Source: Epiperipatus broadwayi
Taxonomy: Eukaryota; Onychophora; Udeonychophora; Euonychophora; Peripatidae
Direction of reading: 5' to 3'
Assembly (NCBI GenBank): GCA_028023455.1
Contig: JAQFVV010012491.1
Span: forward strand, 787,501-851,500
DNA: 64,000 nucleotides
A program made the translations under genes and the position numbers. The first letter of the stretch is position 1, and the number at the start of each line of letters is the position of its first letter. The notes beneath the pieces are model-generated. The model searched no databases, was not told the origin of the DNA, and worked only from the letters and a program-made list of their open reading frames with translations. Below are positions 11,110 through 24,299 of this stretch, piece after piece.

Positions 11110-11149
11110 TCAACACCAAGACTTATAAAACAAGTTTAATAATTTTATT
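11110..11149 (-). terminator. Polyadenylation-type site, copy A
   Basis: Minus strand: AATAAA (plus TTTATT at 11144-11149) followed ~30 nt later by the GU-rich CTTGGTGTTG. Both parts recur at the matching place in copies B and C. Confidence 0.55.
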
Positions 11150-14039
11150 AACAAACTTAATAAAATTATTTACAATCTTAAGGAATTCTGCTCATTCACA
11201 TTTATGTACTTTTCAAAAAAAAAAAATTAAAATAATTAAAATATAGACTACAGAAAATTCTTCTTAAAAATATCTCTTATTTTCAAAAAATATTATTATA
11301 TGATCTTTATTACATTTATTAAATTTTATTAATTCAATATGTTCTAAAAATATAAGATAATTATTTCAATATGGACTTATTCTTGTTATTTAGTCCTTTA
11401 AAAAAAAATAGTTTTATTATTCCATGTAGTCATTCCTCACTAAATAATGATGTGAATGACCTTGATTAATAGCTTACAATTAAACTAAACTGCTTACTAA
11501 TCATTACTTTAAATTTCAAATATAATGTATGCATTAGTGTGTTATCATAAAATCACTTTCACAAAACTTATGATTACTTATATTCATTAAACACGATTTA
11601 GTTTGATCCCTTTACTTGTAAAGAAAAATATGCATTATAAGTATGTTTTGGAAAAATACTTAATAATTAAATAATATCGTTATAAACCCCCTTTTAATTA
11701 ACAATTATTTATTTTTATAAAAAAAAAATATATCATTTTTAAATATGAAAAGTTTTATGATTCTTTCACTGAAAAAAATCATGTTCTTATAATCTTTACA
11801 TTTATTTTTACTCTAAGTAACATAACCTATCTTATCCACTTCAACAACAATTCTGTATTTCCAAACTTATTTATTATTTCGTATTTTAACTATCATCCTT
11901 TACGATGTAATCCAAAAAAATTTTAATAATAAGTAAACAAGTAGGTATTTGGAATAAACTATAACTTTAACTTAATAACACCTTTATCAACTAATCATCA
12001 TGGTCATAGTGTATAAGAAATGAGGTATGACTTATTTGTCTAATAACCTCTGCTACTAAATATAATGTCCAGGCTATGTATTCAGCACTATGGCACATTA
12101 AACTTGAACACACAGAAAACAAAGACTGCCATGAACATATACAAGCTATAGGGCTAAGTTATCTATACTTGCATAATCATCACTATAGTCTATTCTTATT
12201 CCCATATAAATAAACCCTACATACAATATTGTCTTGGTCTCATTTAACCTAATACTAAGATATTATCATTAGAGATCTATCACTTTACATTGCTAAATTC
12301 ATTCCCACATTTCTATAACAATAAATAAATTCATGTTTTAAAATAACAATCTAACTGACTAATAAGACAAGATTATTTCATCCTTTGGTAATTCTCAAAC
12401 TTAAGTATAAACAATCAGCATCAATGTCATATTTTAATACCTTAATCACTTAAAATAAACATTAAGTTCAGTTATAATAGAATCATATACTTATATTTCC
12501 CTTATGTTTAAATATTCTTATGATATCAATAAAAGTATGCATATTCTTTGAAATAACTAAACAAATGATAAACTGTAGGTATCATGTTTTATATACATCA
12601 CAAAATAATGAAATACATTATAAAATCATCAATGTTTTTACATTATTACCATAAGTAATCTCTGCTGGCAATTACTTAGTTGATGTCTTCTGGATCACAA
12701 ACTAAATAAAACATTTTAATTATCATTTATTCCATATTATCACACTTTTAAATGTATTAAGTTTTTTTTAAAAAATTATTAAAGAGTTTTTTTTTTTACA
12801 GTAACAATTTAATCAATAGGTTAGTAAATAATTTAATGTTCTATGTTCCTACTCTATCTCTATACTGTGAATAAGCATTAATATTAATTTTTTAGTAAAA
12901 AATAATAATTTAAAGTTATATTTACAACAGTTCCATTAAAACTTCTTGAGATGAAATGTTCTTTTTTCCTCGATAAAAAGTTCATTAAAGGAAGTGTCTT
13001 TTTCTCCTGGTACAACATTATTAATCACACTTTTGATGCCAAAAACTATGCATGCTCTGATATTTCATATTACAACACAAAAATCCAAGATGACTATTCA
13101 AGCTAAATACGGTAAGTTCACTTTTTACTTCATAATTTGGATTGATGTAATTCATTATTACTTTATCTCCAAAATTTTAAATAATTCATGAATTCCATTG
13201 CTATGTAAAGATAGTATCAAAATACTTTTGATATTTTTCATTAAAACAATTTCCAAATTCTTATAACTTTTATCTATATTTCCTGATGTTCTAGATTCTC
13301 TGATACAACAAATAAAAGTCCTAGCATTCACCATTTAGTACATGGTTCAATATGTTTTCCATAAATAATTTTTGGAAAACCTTTTGTATGTCCAGCATAC
13401 TCTAATTATCTTTTAAAAGATTTTCAAAGATGATATAAATCATTTTTGTGAATAATCTTAATTTTAATTTTTTTTTAAAAAATCCCAGTTTTAAAATTAT
13501 TCTAAATATTTCTTCAGAAAGAAATATCTTAGCATCTTAAAATAATTATCTGATCAAATTTAAAGATTTTTCCTTTTTACAAGCACTTTACTATCTTGTT
13601 TTTAAATAAGCTTTCTAAATAAAAAGCATTTCATATCTTTTTACTTTCCATTTCTGCTGAAATTTTCTATATCTCCTCCATGAAGTTCCTTTTATAAAAT
13701 TCAATCATAAATTAACATGACTGATTAACATAGGCAAAAGTTATGTGTCTAGTATGAAAATAATAATTGAATATTTCCATCAATAAATTTAAATTCAGTG
13801 ACGATTTCTCCATGTTTAAGTTAATGATAAATTAGATGAAGTATATTAGCAAGTAAGGAATTACTTATTTTTTAGCTTCACATCTCTGTATCACGATCCT
13901 ATAACAATAAATTACTGTACTTTTAGACTTTTAAATTAAATAAAATTGACTATTATTCTACCAATTAATTTACCGAAGTTGTAGTAACAATAATGACAGT
14001 ATAGTAGTATAATGGTATAATAGTAGAACAGGATAATAG

Positions 14040-14099
14040 TGACCTGGAAATTTTCTGCATACCTGTTTTATACCTGCCCAAACTACATGTTTTCATTGG
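14040..14099 (-). promoter_or_regulatory. CCAAT-TATA-TCA promoter-like block, copy A
   Basis: Minus strand: CCAAT (14099-14095), 22 nt, TATAAAA (14072-14066), and TCA (14042-14040) about 31 nt downstream of the TATA start. Copy B keeps the same 22-nt spacing at 41701-41756. Confidence 0.5.
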
Positions 14100-14962
14100 T
14101 CAATTTCAACAATGCTTACTTCAACAACCCTCAGAAAAGAATGCTAGATTAAAGTTAAAATTAATAATAATTTATTAAATATTTATTTTTATCATATTAT
14201 TTAATTCTTAATTAATTTTCATATTTTATTTACACTTAATAAATACTTTAAAATAACTTTAAAAATCACATTATAATATGTATGACTATTTTTATCCTTC
14301 TTTTAAACAAAACGTATTTATTTTCAACATAAAATACAAATCTGATTTTATCTATTATATTTATTTTAAAAACCTAACCTAATATTTATAATAGATAATA
14401 TTATTTTATTCTCAAGCACAGGTGTGAATATTACACGTCACATGATTTACAAAAATAAATGAGACACTAATAATTTAAATGAAAATAAAATAAATAACTT
14501 AATTTATAAAATATTACATAAAACAATATTATAGCAAAATTTAAAACAATTATTTTAATATTATAAAATCAAAGATACACTTTTCTCCCACATTATTACT
14601 TTTAATCAAATGATTTTTTAAATATAACTATTAAATACAATTATTATTATTAAATGATCTATTTGTTTAACTTTAAAGTACTATTTTTAAAATTTACTTT
14701 AATCACTTCTTTATAAGACTTATTTAATCAGTATTTCCTATGGCCAGTTCTCCCAACCATACACTCTTATAATGATTTTTAGTTAACTGTTTTCTTACAA
14801 ATACTAACACAATATTATACATCAATTATTTTACTTGCCCTAACTAAATTATTAAAAGATCATCAACACATAACATACATCATCTCTTACTTAACTTTGA
14901 AATTTAAAATTTTCCAGTAAATTGATAGAAATAATTCATTCTTACCTAAACAAAAGGGTACA

Positions 14963-15530
14963 ATATATTGTACCTATATTGATATAGGCACATATAATTT
15001 TATCTAAAATTAAATTATTACAGTAATTTTTTATAAAAGAGAAACATAAAATTAAATGTTGAGTTTATTGCAGCTTGTTTTCAGAAAAGATAAGAATCAA
15101 ATAGTTTTCTATCATTAATTTCAGAAGGGGAGAGGGGTGTTTCATTAGAAAAATTAAACTAAGGGTTATAAAAGGAAGTAAAGAGTTTTTATTAGTATTC
15201 GTAAAAATATAATTTAAAAAGTTAAAACATACAAATCTCTTTTCACTCAAGTTTAATTAAAAAAAAATAATGTTAAAACTAAATAGTAAATTGTATTAAA
15301 AATATATGTGCATATATATGTGCAATTTGTAAATAAATAAAATGTATGCGAAATAAAAGAAAATTATCATTAAAAATACAGCAATGGCTATTAATAAAAT
15401 AAAACAACACATTTTATTGCATGGCTATTACTAATTAAGCAATCTTCCAAAACACGTTTATCAAATAATTATCACTGGAATTTGACAACAGATCTTTGCC
15501 GGAGATATTAGAAAGACAACAAAGCGCAGG
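14963..15530. other. AT-rich spacer
   Basis: The first 30 bases hold two small palindromes (GGTACAATA/TATTGTACC overlapping the repeat end, and CCTATAT/ATATAGG). The rest shows no gene or repeat that I recognise. Confidence 0.5.
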
Positions 15531-15566
15531 TATAAATAGACTTTTTTTTATCGGATAGTAGTCAGT
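15531..15566 (+). promoter_or_regulatory. TATA box and initiator
   Basis: TATAAATAGA at 15531-15540 and a TCAGT initiator at 15562-15566, with the A 33 bases from the TATA start. This is textbook spacing for an RNA polymerase II core promoter; the TCAGT form is common in arthropods and in LTR promoters. A 26-bp direct repeat (CAGTTCACAAATTA...) follows immediately. Confidence 0.45.
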
Positions 15567-15901
15567 TCACAAATTAGTTGAGTGAGTGCAGTTCACAAAT
15601 TAATTGAATCAGTTGAGTTAATTATACCCAGAAACAAAATGCAGTGCTGAGAAGATTTTGGGAATTCACGCCTCTCCACAGCCTAAAAAGTCCGATGAAA
15701 ACAGCAAGATCTGCCCATGAAATAATGTCAATGTAACAACTTAGAAAATCTCCATCAGTATCTAATTGTCTCCAATAGTAATAATCATGAATAATAAGGA
15801 AACTCATCAAGGAAACGTCCCAGCTGGCTGGAAGCATTCATACTGGAAGAAACAACAAACAAGAAGAAAACAAAGTGTTAAATCTACGTTCAAAATCCTA
15901 G
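15564..15901 (+). other. Putative 5' untranslated exon
   Basis: Runs from the predicted start site to a strong donor (CTAG|GTAAAA). It is less AT-rich than its surroundings and contains several short frames, the longest starting at the ATG at 15787 (MNNKETHQGNVPAGWKH...). Joined to the acceptor at 16459/16460 that frame would stop at once, so the exon would be non-coding. It may instead be U3/R sequence of an LTR. Confidence 0.25.
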
Positions 15902-16477
15902 GTAAAACATTTGCTTATTTTCGTTTATACTGTAATAGCCATTGCATTTCATTAATTCGTGCGAATCCTCCAAGAGTCTAATTATATGAACTCGATATTA
16001 TACATAAATGAACTATTGATATGTGTGTTTAAATTTCAAATGCTATGTAATACTTTATTATTGTTATGTGTGTGCATGAGTTAATATGTGCGTGATCCTT
16101 ATATCAATATTATTGGTTAAATTAGATAAATACCAGTGTTCGGTTATGAAAATATACAAGAATATTTAAACTAGTTTTAAATGTTAATTTAAAAATATGC
16201 GTGTGTTTTTATTAGAATTATAAAATGTTTAAATTTAGTAAATAAAAGTTAGTTAATAATTGTCTTTAAAATTAAACTTTATTTGTCGGTCAATTCTTTT
16301 TATCAATTCTTTTAACAAATTCTTTTATCAATACCTTTTAACCACTAATGAAGTATAATCTATTAGTGATTACAAACAGCTGAGCTAGTCGTGGATTTAG
16401 GCGTTGAGTTAGTGGCCACTGTTCAAAGTGCATTGTCTATTCTTTTAGTATTTTTTTAGAATAAACAGCTGGTGCCC

Positions 16478-16672
16478 ATGTTTATACACAAACAAAAAGG
16501 TGCTTTGGATTTGGTGTTGAACTCAACAGCCGAGAAGAAGCTATGTCCTGGAAATGTAATGCTAGTTATATACTTTATAGCTATCGTTTGGGCATACATA
16601 CTCTCCGAGTATGTTCTTCTCTGCCTAAGAGACCGGTGTTTCGAATGCACAGCATATCTGATTCATCTGTAA
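16478..16672 (+). CDS. Possible small single-pass membrane protein
   Basis: A 64-residue frame from an ATG lies 18 bases after a good 3' splice site (CTTTTAGTATTTTTTTAG|AATAAA, exon start 16460). It has a basic N-terminus (HKQKGALDLV), one hydrophobic segment at about residues 29-51 (VMLVIYFIAIVWAYIL...LLCL) and a Cys-rich tail (CLRDRCFEC). A candidate poly(A) signal AATAAA lies near 16811. Upstream are a TATA box, an initiator and a spliceable leader. Not similar to any family I know. It may be a chance frame or part of an LTR element, since TGGTGCCC at 16470-16477 could pass for a primer-binding site. I consider a real gene possible but unproven. Confidence 0.22.
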   Translation: MFIHKQKGALDLVLNSTAEKKLCPGNVMLVIYFIAIVWAYILSEYVLLCLRDRCFECTAYLIHL

Positions 16673-17262
16673 TATTTCAATGGCAGTTAGTGATATTCAA
16701 TTGAAATGTAGGCATAATGTTAATACTAGTAATAAGTAAATGCATACACAGCCAAATTCAAAATATATGTTCACATCTTTTACTCAGTGAAAATCATATA
16801 TTTACATAAGAATAAAAACATGTGCTACCAATAGCTAGATTTGTTATTAGACAAAACTGTCTCATCTAAGCTAGCTATAATTAATATAGATTAACTTCAT
16901 ATTTTGTTTTATTACATAATTAAGTAAAAGCCTAAAATCCGGGCAAAGCTGCTTGGAGCATTGATGCTAGACAAAATCAATGAAATATAACGTTACTGGG
17001 CCGCAACTTTTTGATTTTTTTTAAATAATACAACATGATTTTTTTTTTATCGATTAAATGAATTTTGATTTTATTTATAACATGATTTCTTTATTATTTA
17101 ACAAATTGTTATATTAATTTTCGTTGTTGTTTTTTTTTTTTTTTTTGTAACCTCACATTTTTCTTTATTCCAATAAATTTTGCTAATTTAATTTTGTGTA
17201 CCTTTTATTTTGATGATTTTAAAACTTTGTACCATTTCACAACATCCAAAAATTTGTTTTAA

Positions 17263-18080
17263 TCCCGCCGCCGAAAAAATAGAATACAATTATTTGCGAC
17301 TTGTTTAGACTTTATTCTACCTTTTCTTTTTTTTTTGCTTGACTAAATTGTTTTTTTATTCTTATTATGAAATCAAAAGTAACTTTCATGTTGTTGGGGG
17401 TTAAAAATTTGTTTTGAAACACCCACCCTCGCATCAAGAATTGTAACAAAAAGTCAAGACCTTTTTTTTTGTTGTTGTTGTTTTAAAAAAAAAATAACAT
17501 TTTTTTTGTTTCACTTTTGACTTTTGTTTATATTTCATTTGAATTAGCCTTTTCTTTTTTTGGCTTCTACAATAAAAACTGCTTACTTTTTGGGGATCTT
17601 ACCATACTGTTATTATTAACAAAAAGTACACCGAAAGAGTCATTTATTTAAAACCCCGACCTTGTTTGAAATAGAATGCAATTATTTGCCAATTGTTTCC
17701 AATTTTTTCGACCCTTTTTTTTTGGTTGACAAAATTGCTTTTATCTTCTTATTAAATCAAATGTTAAGTTTAGTGTTTTTTTTTTAGAAATAAAAAAATT
17801 GTTTTCAAACTCCGATACTCAGAAAAGTAATTGGAACAAAAAGTCCGTAATTTCTGTCGATTTTCAACAACTTTTTTTTTTCAACCCTTTTGACTTTTAT
17901 TTCTATTTCTTTTGAATTATCTTTTTTTTGCCTTCTACAATAAACTGCTTTGGGGTGGGGGGATTGGGGTTCCTACTTTGATAGTATTAACAAAAAGGAG
18001 TCATTTCTTTTAACCCCGCTGAAAAAAGAAAAACATCATTCGAATACTTGTCAATTTCTAATGAAATCAAAAAAAAAACT
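17263..18080. repeat. ~360-390-bp tandem repeats inside the transposon
   Basis: Diverged units share AATAGAAT.CAATTATTTGC (at ~17278 and ~17668, and a partial third near 18027), TTCTACAATAAA.ACTGCTT and TATTAACAAAAAG in the same order. The spacing is about 390 and 360 bases. All are rich in T runs. Confidence 0.7.
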
Positions 18081-18193
18081 ACACAGACTTTGAACTTTTT
18101 GAACCGATTTATTATTTTATTGCTGTAATAATCGAACAATCTGGTATCTGTGAGGACATTATGTGCTGGAAAAAGGGACACAGTCTCCCTCAC

Positions 18194-18325
18194 CTTTCTG
18201 TACTCGGCATTTGTGAAAAGTGTACAAATTGCACAAACTCCTCAGGCATGTTATCAGTCTCGTCTAGTTTCCACACAGAAATGTGACTTAGCGCATGAGC
18301 TTTTGGTGAAGCGTGTTGGAACGTA
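18194..18325 (-). other. Exon-like open segment inside the transposon
   Basis: On the minus strand an acceptor (GGCAAATAG|T) is followed by 43 open codons and a donor (GAAAG|GTGAGG). The reading includes KAHALSHISVWKLDETD and MPEEFVQFVHFSQMPSTER, which looks like ordinary protein rather than random AT-rich translation. I do not recognise a family. It may be a relic of the element's transposase or a captured host exon. Confidence 0.3.
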
Positions 18326-18727
18326 CTATTTGCCAATTTTTTACATATTAACATTTTTTTAGGGAAGGGTGGGTACCGTATGACAATTATTAATAATTAA
18401 CAACATTATTTAAATAGAAATGACATTACTCTATTACGGAGATTTGAAAAAATGCTACCGCCTTGATATTTAAACACCTTCAAGTGATACGGTAATCAGC
18501 TATGAATAGAACGAATACGCGTAAATAGTTTCGAAGCACAAAACAGGCCATAATATTTTTGTGCAATCTCATGTAAAGCAGCCTAGCAATGGGTTAATAC
18601 AATATGTAAATGTTGTATTAGCCTGTAAGGCCGGCGGCGGCCGCCGAAATGGCATTTTTATGTGTTTTGACACATAAACAGTGCTCCAAGTGGCTTCGCC
18701 CGGATTTCAGGCTTTTACCCATAATTA

Positions 18728-19722
<995 letters not shown>

Positions 19723-22700
19723 GTATTGGATGGATCAAATATTATATAATATTATATTGTTTTATTAATATAATTATATTCCATTAATTATTTATACTTC
19801 AGTAATTACATTATAAATATAATTAAGCAATATAGTAAAAGAATGGATAAGAGAACTCCATTCCACAACTTTTTGTGTAATGGTTTACAAAAATACTGTA
19901 CATACTGAAATGGTCATTTTCATCCATCTGCCCATTTCACTTATTTTACCCACACATCTATCCATATGCCAGGTTTAAACCCTCTCAGAGTACCCATTTA
20001 AACAACATTAAATTACTATATGTGCGGAATCACGTATATATATGCGAGCAGTATATCTGTAATTTAATAGTATATGTATAGATTACAGATATGTATTCAT
20101 TTTATAAATATTTCTAATTTAAGAAATATTTTAGTTTAAATTATTGTTATGTTATTGGTATATATTATAGAGATATGTATATTCATTTTATAAATATTTC
20201 TAGTTTAAGAAATATTTTAGTTAAATTATTTAGACAATTTTATTGCCGTATTATTGAAATCACATACGTATATTTCCTGTTATTCTGCATGTATGGTTAA
20301 AAAATTAGTCTTCTACTAATTACGAAAGTAACTTTAATAACATTTGATCTTGTAAACTATTTTTGAAGTAGGTCACACATTGGTCCTAAAATAGCATGGA
20401 CTTGATTTGTAAATATAAAATGTTAATAACAAAACAACGCAGGAAAACAAAATCTAAATTACTTGTTATAATTTAAAAATGTGTCTCTAAAATAAATAAA
20501 TGAATTTTTCTACTGGTTGTAACTATTAAATATGTTTTGCGAAAATAAATAAATGGACTTTTCAGCTACATACAAGCTCATAAAAAATTAACAGGTGGAC
20601 AGAGTTTGGAAAGTATATATACTTAAAGTTTAGTTGCCAAGGGATTGATCATATATATGTAATAAGTGAGTTATAAGCAGAACCTACACCCATTTTACCT
20701 TCAAAATGATTTGAGTAGTACAGCAACAAATCACTATTCTCCTTAGCCGGAGAATGGAGAACTTTGGTCCAATGAAACCTAATGTCATAACCAGCAAAAG
20801 TAGCCCATGAAAAATCTCTTAACTTTACATCATCATCAAAAGTGTCAACTTAATATCCTTCCAAATGCTCCAGAATTAACTGCAATGGAAACAAATGAAT
20901 GGTAAATTTTCTCTCAGAGCTCTGTTTATGAACTGTGACTTTTGTTTCTTTCTTTTAAAAGCTAACTATTTATTAAATCTGCCTTTCCCAAACACCTTTA
21001 TTAAAATCTACAAAGAAGATTGTTAAATGCTAAGTCTTGCCTGATTGTAAAATGCTAAATCTTGCCTGATTGTAAAACTTGAATTCTCTTTTAAAATGTA
21101 AAACTCGAATTCTCTTTTAAAATGTAAAACTCTAATAATCTATTTTAAATGTATAATTTCCTGTGGTCTTTTTATGCCTATTTCTAAATCTATTCGATTT
21201 ATTCTATGATTTTATCATTTTAATATTACATGTATTTAATATGCCAAATGACTCGAAACCACAAGTATTTATAAATATAATTTTAGCTTATCGATTTGCA
21301 AAGATAATTTCAAATCTTCGCTATAATAAAGATTAAATAATTGAATTATTATTCTTCATTCTCACTTGCTGTTTTGAGATCATATTATTATTTTACTGAT
21401 TAAGTTTTGGGTATTAATATTACAATAATCAGTTATTTAGTTATTTTATGTGATTTGCTTAATTCTAGTTATGGATTATAACTATTTATATATGTAACTC
21501 ATACGTCATAGGAACTAGCCATACAGATATTCTCAAAGCATATTTTAATGTTTTCTTTGTAATTACCCCACAAATATGTTGAGATGCAGGTGATAATATT
21601 AAACTAGGTTACTAATTAATTTAGTCCCTAAATAGTATATTTGAAATACTGAATTTGAGAACTGGATTGTATAGATATGCAAATAGATGCTATCTAATTT
21701 TAAGACACGATAATATAATTTTATGCATTTGCATTATATATATGTATAAGTTGTGAATGTGTCCTTACAAAGTATGCAATGTACACTTATCTGCTTGCTG
21801 CATGATCCTTGATGATGTGCTGGTGGAGGCCAAACTCATCCACTTTAGTTCAGGTTCAAGCACACTTTTAGAACTAGGGCACAAGGACCTAGATTATTCA
21901 TAATGCTTATCCGACTTCCTGAACTACTAATGCTCATATTCGTGACAAGTTGAGCAGTTTTAGGGCAGACTGAGTCTTTAAGACTGAAGCCCGTGAATAA
22001 TGACCCATTCACACCTTTGAGCTTTATTAATATTTTAATATGTGCCATAGAGTATATAGGTAAACCTATCATAAACCAGTTTTCTCTCTTTTTATATTAA
22101 ATGCTTATCTAGCCTTAGAGCATATTCTAATCTAGGTTAACATGCTAACCTGCGTATCTCTGGGACTAATTACATGCTCGATTTAACTTTGTACAGATAG
22201 ATGCCATAGGAGTGCTATTGTAGTTAGTTATATAACTTTGGCTATAAAGTTTCATATGATCTAGCAGACTACAAAAGAGCTAGAAATTTGGCATATTAAA
22301 TTAGGCATAAACTCCAATACCGCACTACACTTTATTAAACACTTATAATGAGATAGATAACATTAATCTTATTAGTTATATATGCCTGCGAGCATAATAT
22401 CTCATGTTCCCATCATATAATTTTGTATGTTTTGATTTATTATTTGTTATTGTTTTATTAAATTAATAATATTTTAAATTATAACTTGTTTTCATAATTT
22501 TATTGTCCGTGAGTTCATTTTATCCAACTCTATATTTAATTGCACATACACCATTTCATATATAGATAGATCAGTCGGTTAAGTTCTATAATTAATTACT
22601 TAGCCATATGTGTATATGTCTGACCAAATCAGTGATAAACTATTTAATTTATGAGTCTCTTGCTCCACCAGGGGTGACTGCCAGACTGAGGTTGAATTGA

Positions 22701-22897
22701 AGGTCTGTGTACGTTGAGGATTGTCATCCATAGGGTATTAGATCGTTGACCAGAGGTGAAAGGATTGAATGTTGGTCGGATTCTGGATCCCAGTATCCAT
22801 ACTCGATCAGCTTTAGTGTATTTTGCCTCTGTTCTAGATTTTGTTGCGTGGAGGGAAAATTCTTACCGTTACAATACAAATCTTTATTTTTAATATA
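19723..22897. other. AT-rich stretch with short tandem duplications
   Basis: No gene identified. Two local duplications are visible: a ~58-bp unit repeated at 20087-20142 and 20171-20229, and near 21027-21125 the segments CTAARTCTTGCCTGATTGT and AACTYGAATTCTCTTTTAA each appear twice. A less AT-rich piece at 22660-22880 has minus-strand open text (GYWDPESDQHSILSPLVND) after an acceptor-like CTAG, but I cannot assign it. Confidence 0.5.
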
Positions 22898-23413
22898 TAG
22901 GGTATATGAGCATAGACTTTTACAAGACCCACCACTCTCCACTCTATCTCATAACACTGACACACTTGAACACATATATGTTGAAAAGATAATCACCATA
23001 CGTATTTCATGCTAAACCAGCAGTCATCAGTTTGTTCAGATTACCATCTCTAACATATATGCTATAAGTGCTCAGATATATATTAAGATAGCCAATCTTC
23101 ATATTTTAATGGACAGGCTTCAATATACTCCACACTCCAACTCTTCAACCATCCATCCAAATGAAAATCTGATGATGGAATGCTCAAAGGCCACCATGAG
23201 GCTGAGATTCTTGTCACACCCATGTTGACCTAATGTCAATATGACCCCTTATGTACAGGACATAATCCATTTAATACATATACAATGGATGGGCAGACAT
23301 CTCTACTATGTAATAACTGAAACAAAGGCTTATTATATACCTGTGTCTATATATGTAATATATAGGATATATGAACACAGACTTTCACATGACCCACCAC
23401 TCTCCACTCTATG
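22898..23413 (+). repeat. ~0.5-kb dispersed repeat, single copy plus overlap
   Basis: Begins and ends with the same ~60-bp text (ATATGARCAYAGACTTT, then CCACCACTCTCCACTCTAT), so it is just over one unit of a tandem repeat. Four more copies lie at 42720-44290, two direct and two inverted. Landmarks are GAACACATATATGTTGAAAA, CTGATGATGGAATGCTCAAA and CATCTCTACTATGTAATAAC. Confidence 0.85.
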
Positions 23414-24260
23414 TCCTGTGGAGGTCATGTGATGTTTATTGGCGTAAATATTATATTTCTAATAATATTTAAAATAATTTTAAAAAGATATTTTTTATAC
23501 TGTTAAATTAAATTTAACAAAAATCTTATTACTTCTTTCCCCCCTTCCTTTAGATAATAACCAGGCTATGATTAGTAAAGTGAGTTTTCATTAATAAAAC
23601 GTTTATTCCTTCTTTTTCCAAATTTGAGCGAAATTCTTAATTCACTTCTACTACTGAGCAATGTCAATTTATATATCAAAATAATTGTTAACTAACACAT
23701 GTTTAAATCTAAGGTTGAAAAGAAATATATTCTTTTTTTAGTTTCAAAAGGTAAGTTTATTGATAAAAATATTTAGTATACTACTATAAAAATGAAAAAT
23801 AAAAATTATATAAAGAACTTGACATATTTGCAAGTTGTTAAAATTATGAGGAAAAAAACCACTACATATTTCTAAACATACAAAATTTTTATGTCTTTAC
23901 CAGCCATTAAAAAAAGATCTGAAAAATTATAGAATAATTCACTATAGGTTGAGCACTGATGAATAAGTGACAACGTAGCTACAAATATATCTGTAGAAGT
24001 AATTTTTTGGTCTCTCTCTTTAATTGTGTCTACTTTGTTTTTAAGTGAGTTGATGTGTGTTCTTGTATCACTGTTGTAAAAAAAATGCTTATATAAATAT
24101 TTTTTCAATTACACAGTTTATCTAGATATTGAAAGTTTACAAACAGTTATATCCTTTGAGGATGCTAGGTAATATGTATGAGGATTTATCACAGTGAATT
24201 CTACTGCACCACATTCAAGCTCGGAATGATGATATACATATGGTGAAGTATCAACAGTTC
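23414..24260. other. AT-rich spacer
   Basis: No gene assigned. A minus-strand open frame at 23872-24108 has no recognisable domain. Confidence 0.45.
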
Positions 24261-24299
24261 TCCTTTCACACTTACATAAATTTAGAACGTACTGGATCA

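Larger units (their letters stand above)
10221..14962 (-). repeat. 5-kb dispersed non-coding repeat, copy A
   Basis: A 4.74-kb AT-rich unit is shared with 37710-42701 (B) and 61398-64000 (C). Ends are AGTACCC on the left and GGGTACA on the right (TGTACCC in C), a short inverted TG...CA pair as in LTRs. No coding frame is conserved between copies. Signals conserved in order on the minus strand are a CCAAT/TATA/TCA block near 14040-14099, an AATAAA with GU-rich downstream element at 11110-11149, and a stem-loop at 10457-10490. This order (promoter, poly(A) site, short tail) fits a giant solo LTR read on the minus strand. A non-autonomous DNA transposon is the alternative. Confidence 0.75.
16915..18727. 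mobile_element. Non-autonomous DNA transposon with 8-bp target duplication
   Basis: The element is 16923-18719, flanked by exact CATAATTA duplications (16915-16922 and 18720-18727). Terminal inverted repeats of about 42 bp begin AGTAAAAGCCT on the left and GGTAAAAGCCT on the right and share AAATCCGGGC or GAAATCCGGGC and CTTGGAGCA, with a few mismatches. The interior has T-rich tandem repeats and no transposase. An 8-bp duplication fits hAT, P, Merlin or MULE-type elements; the terminal sequence does not settle which. Confidence 0.85.
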
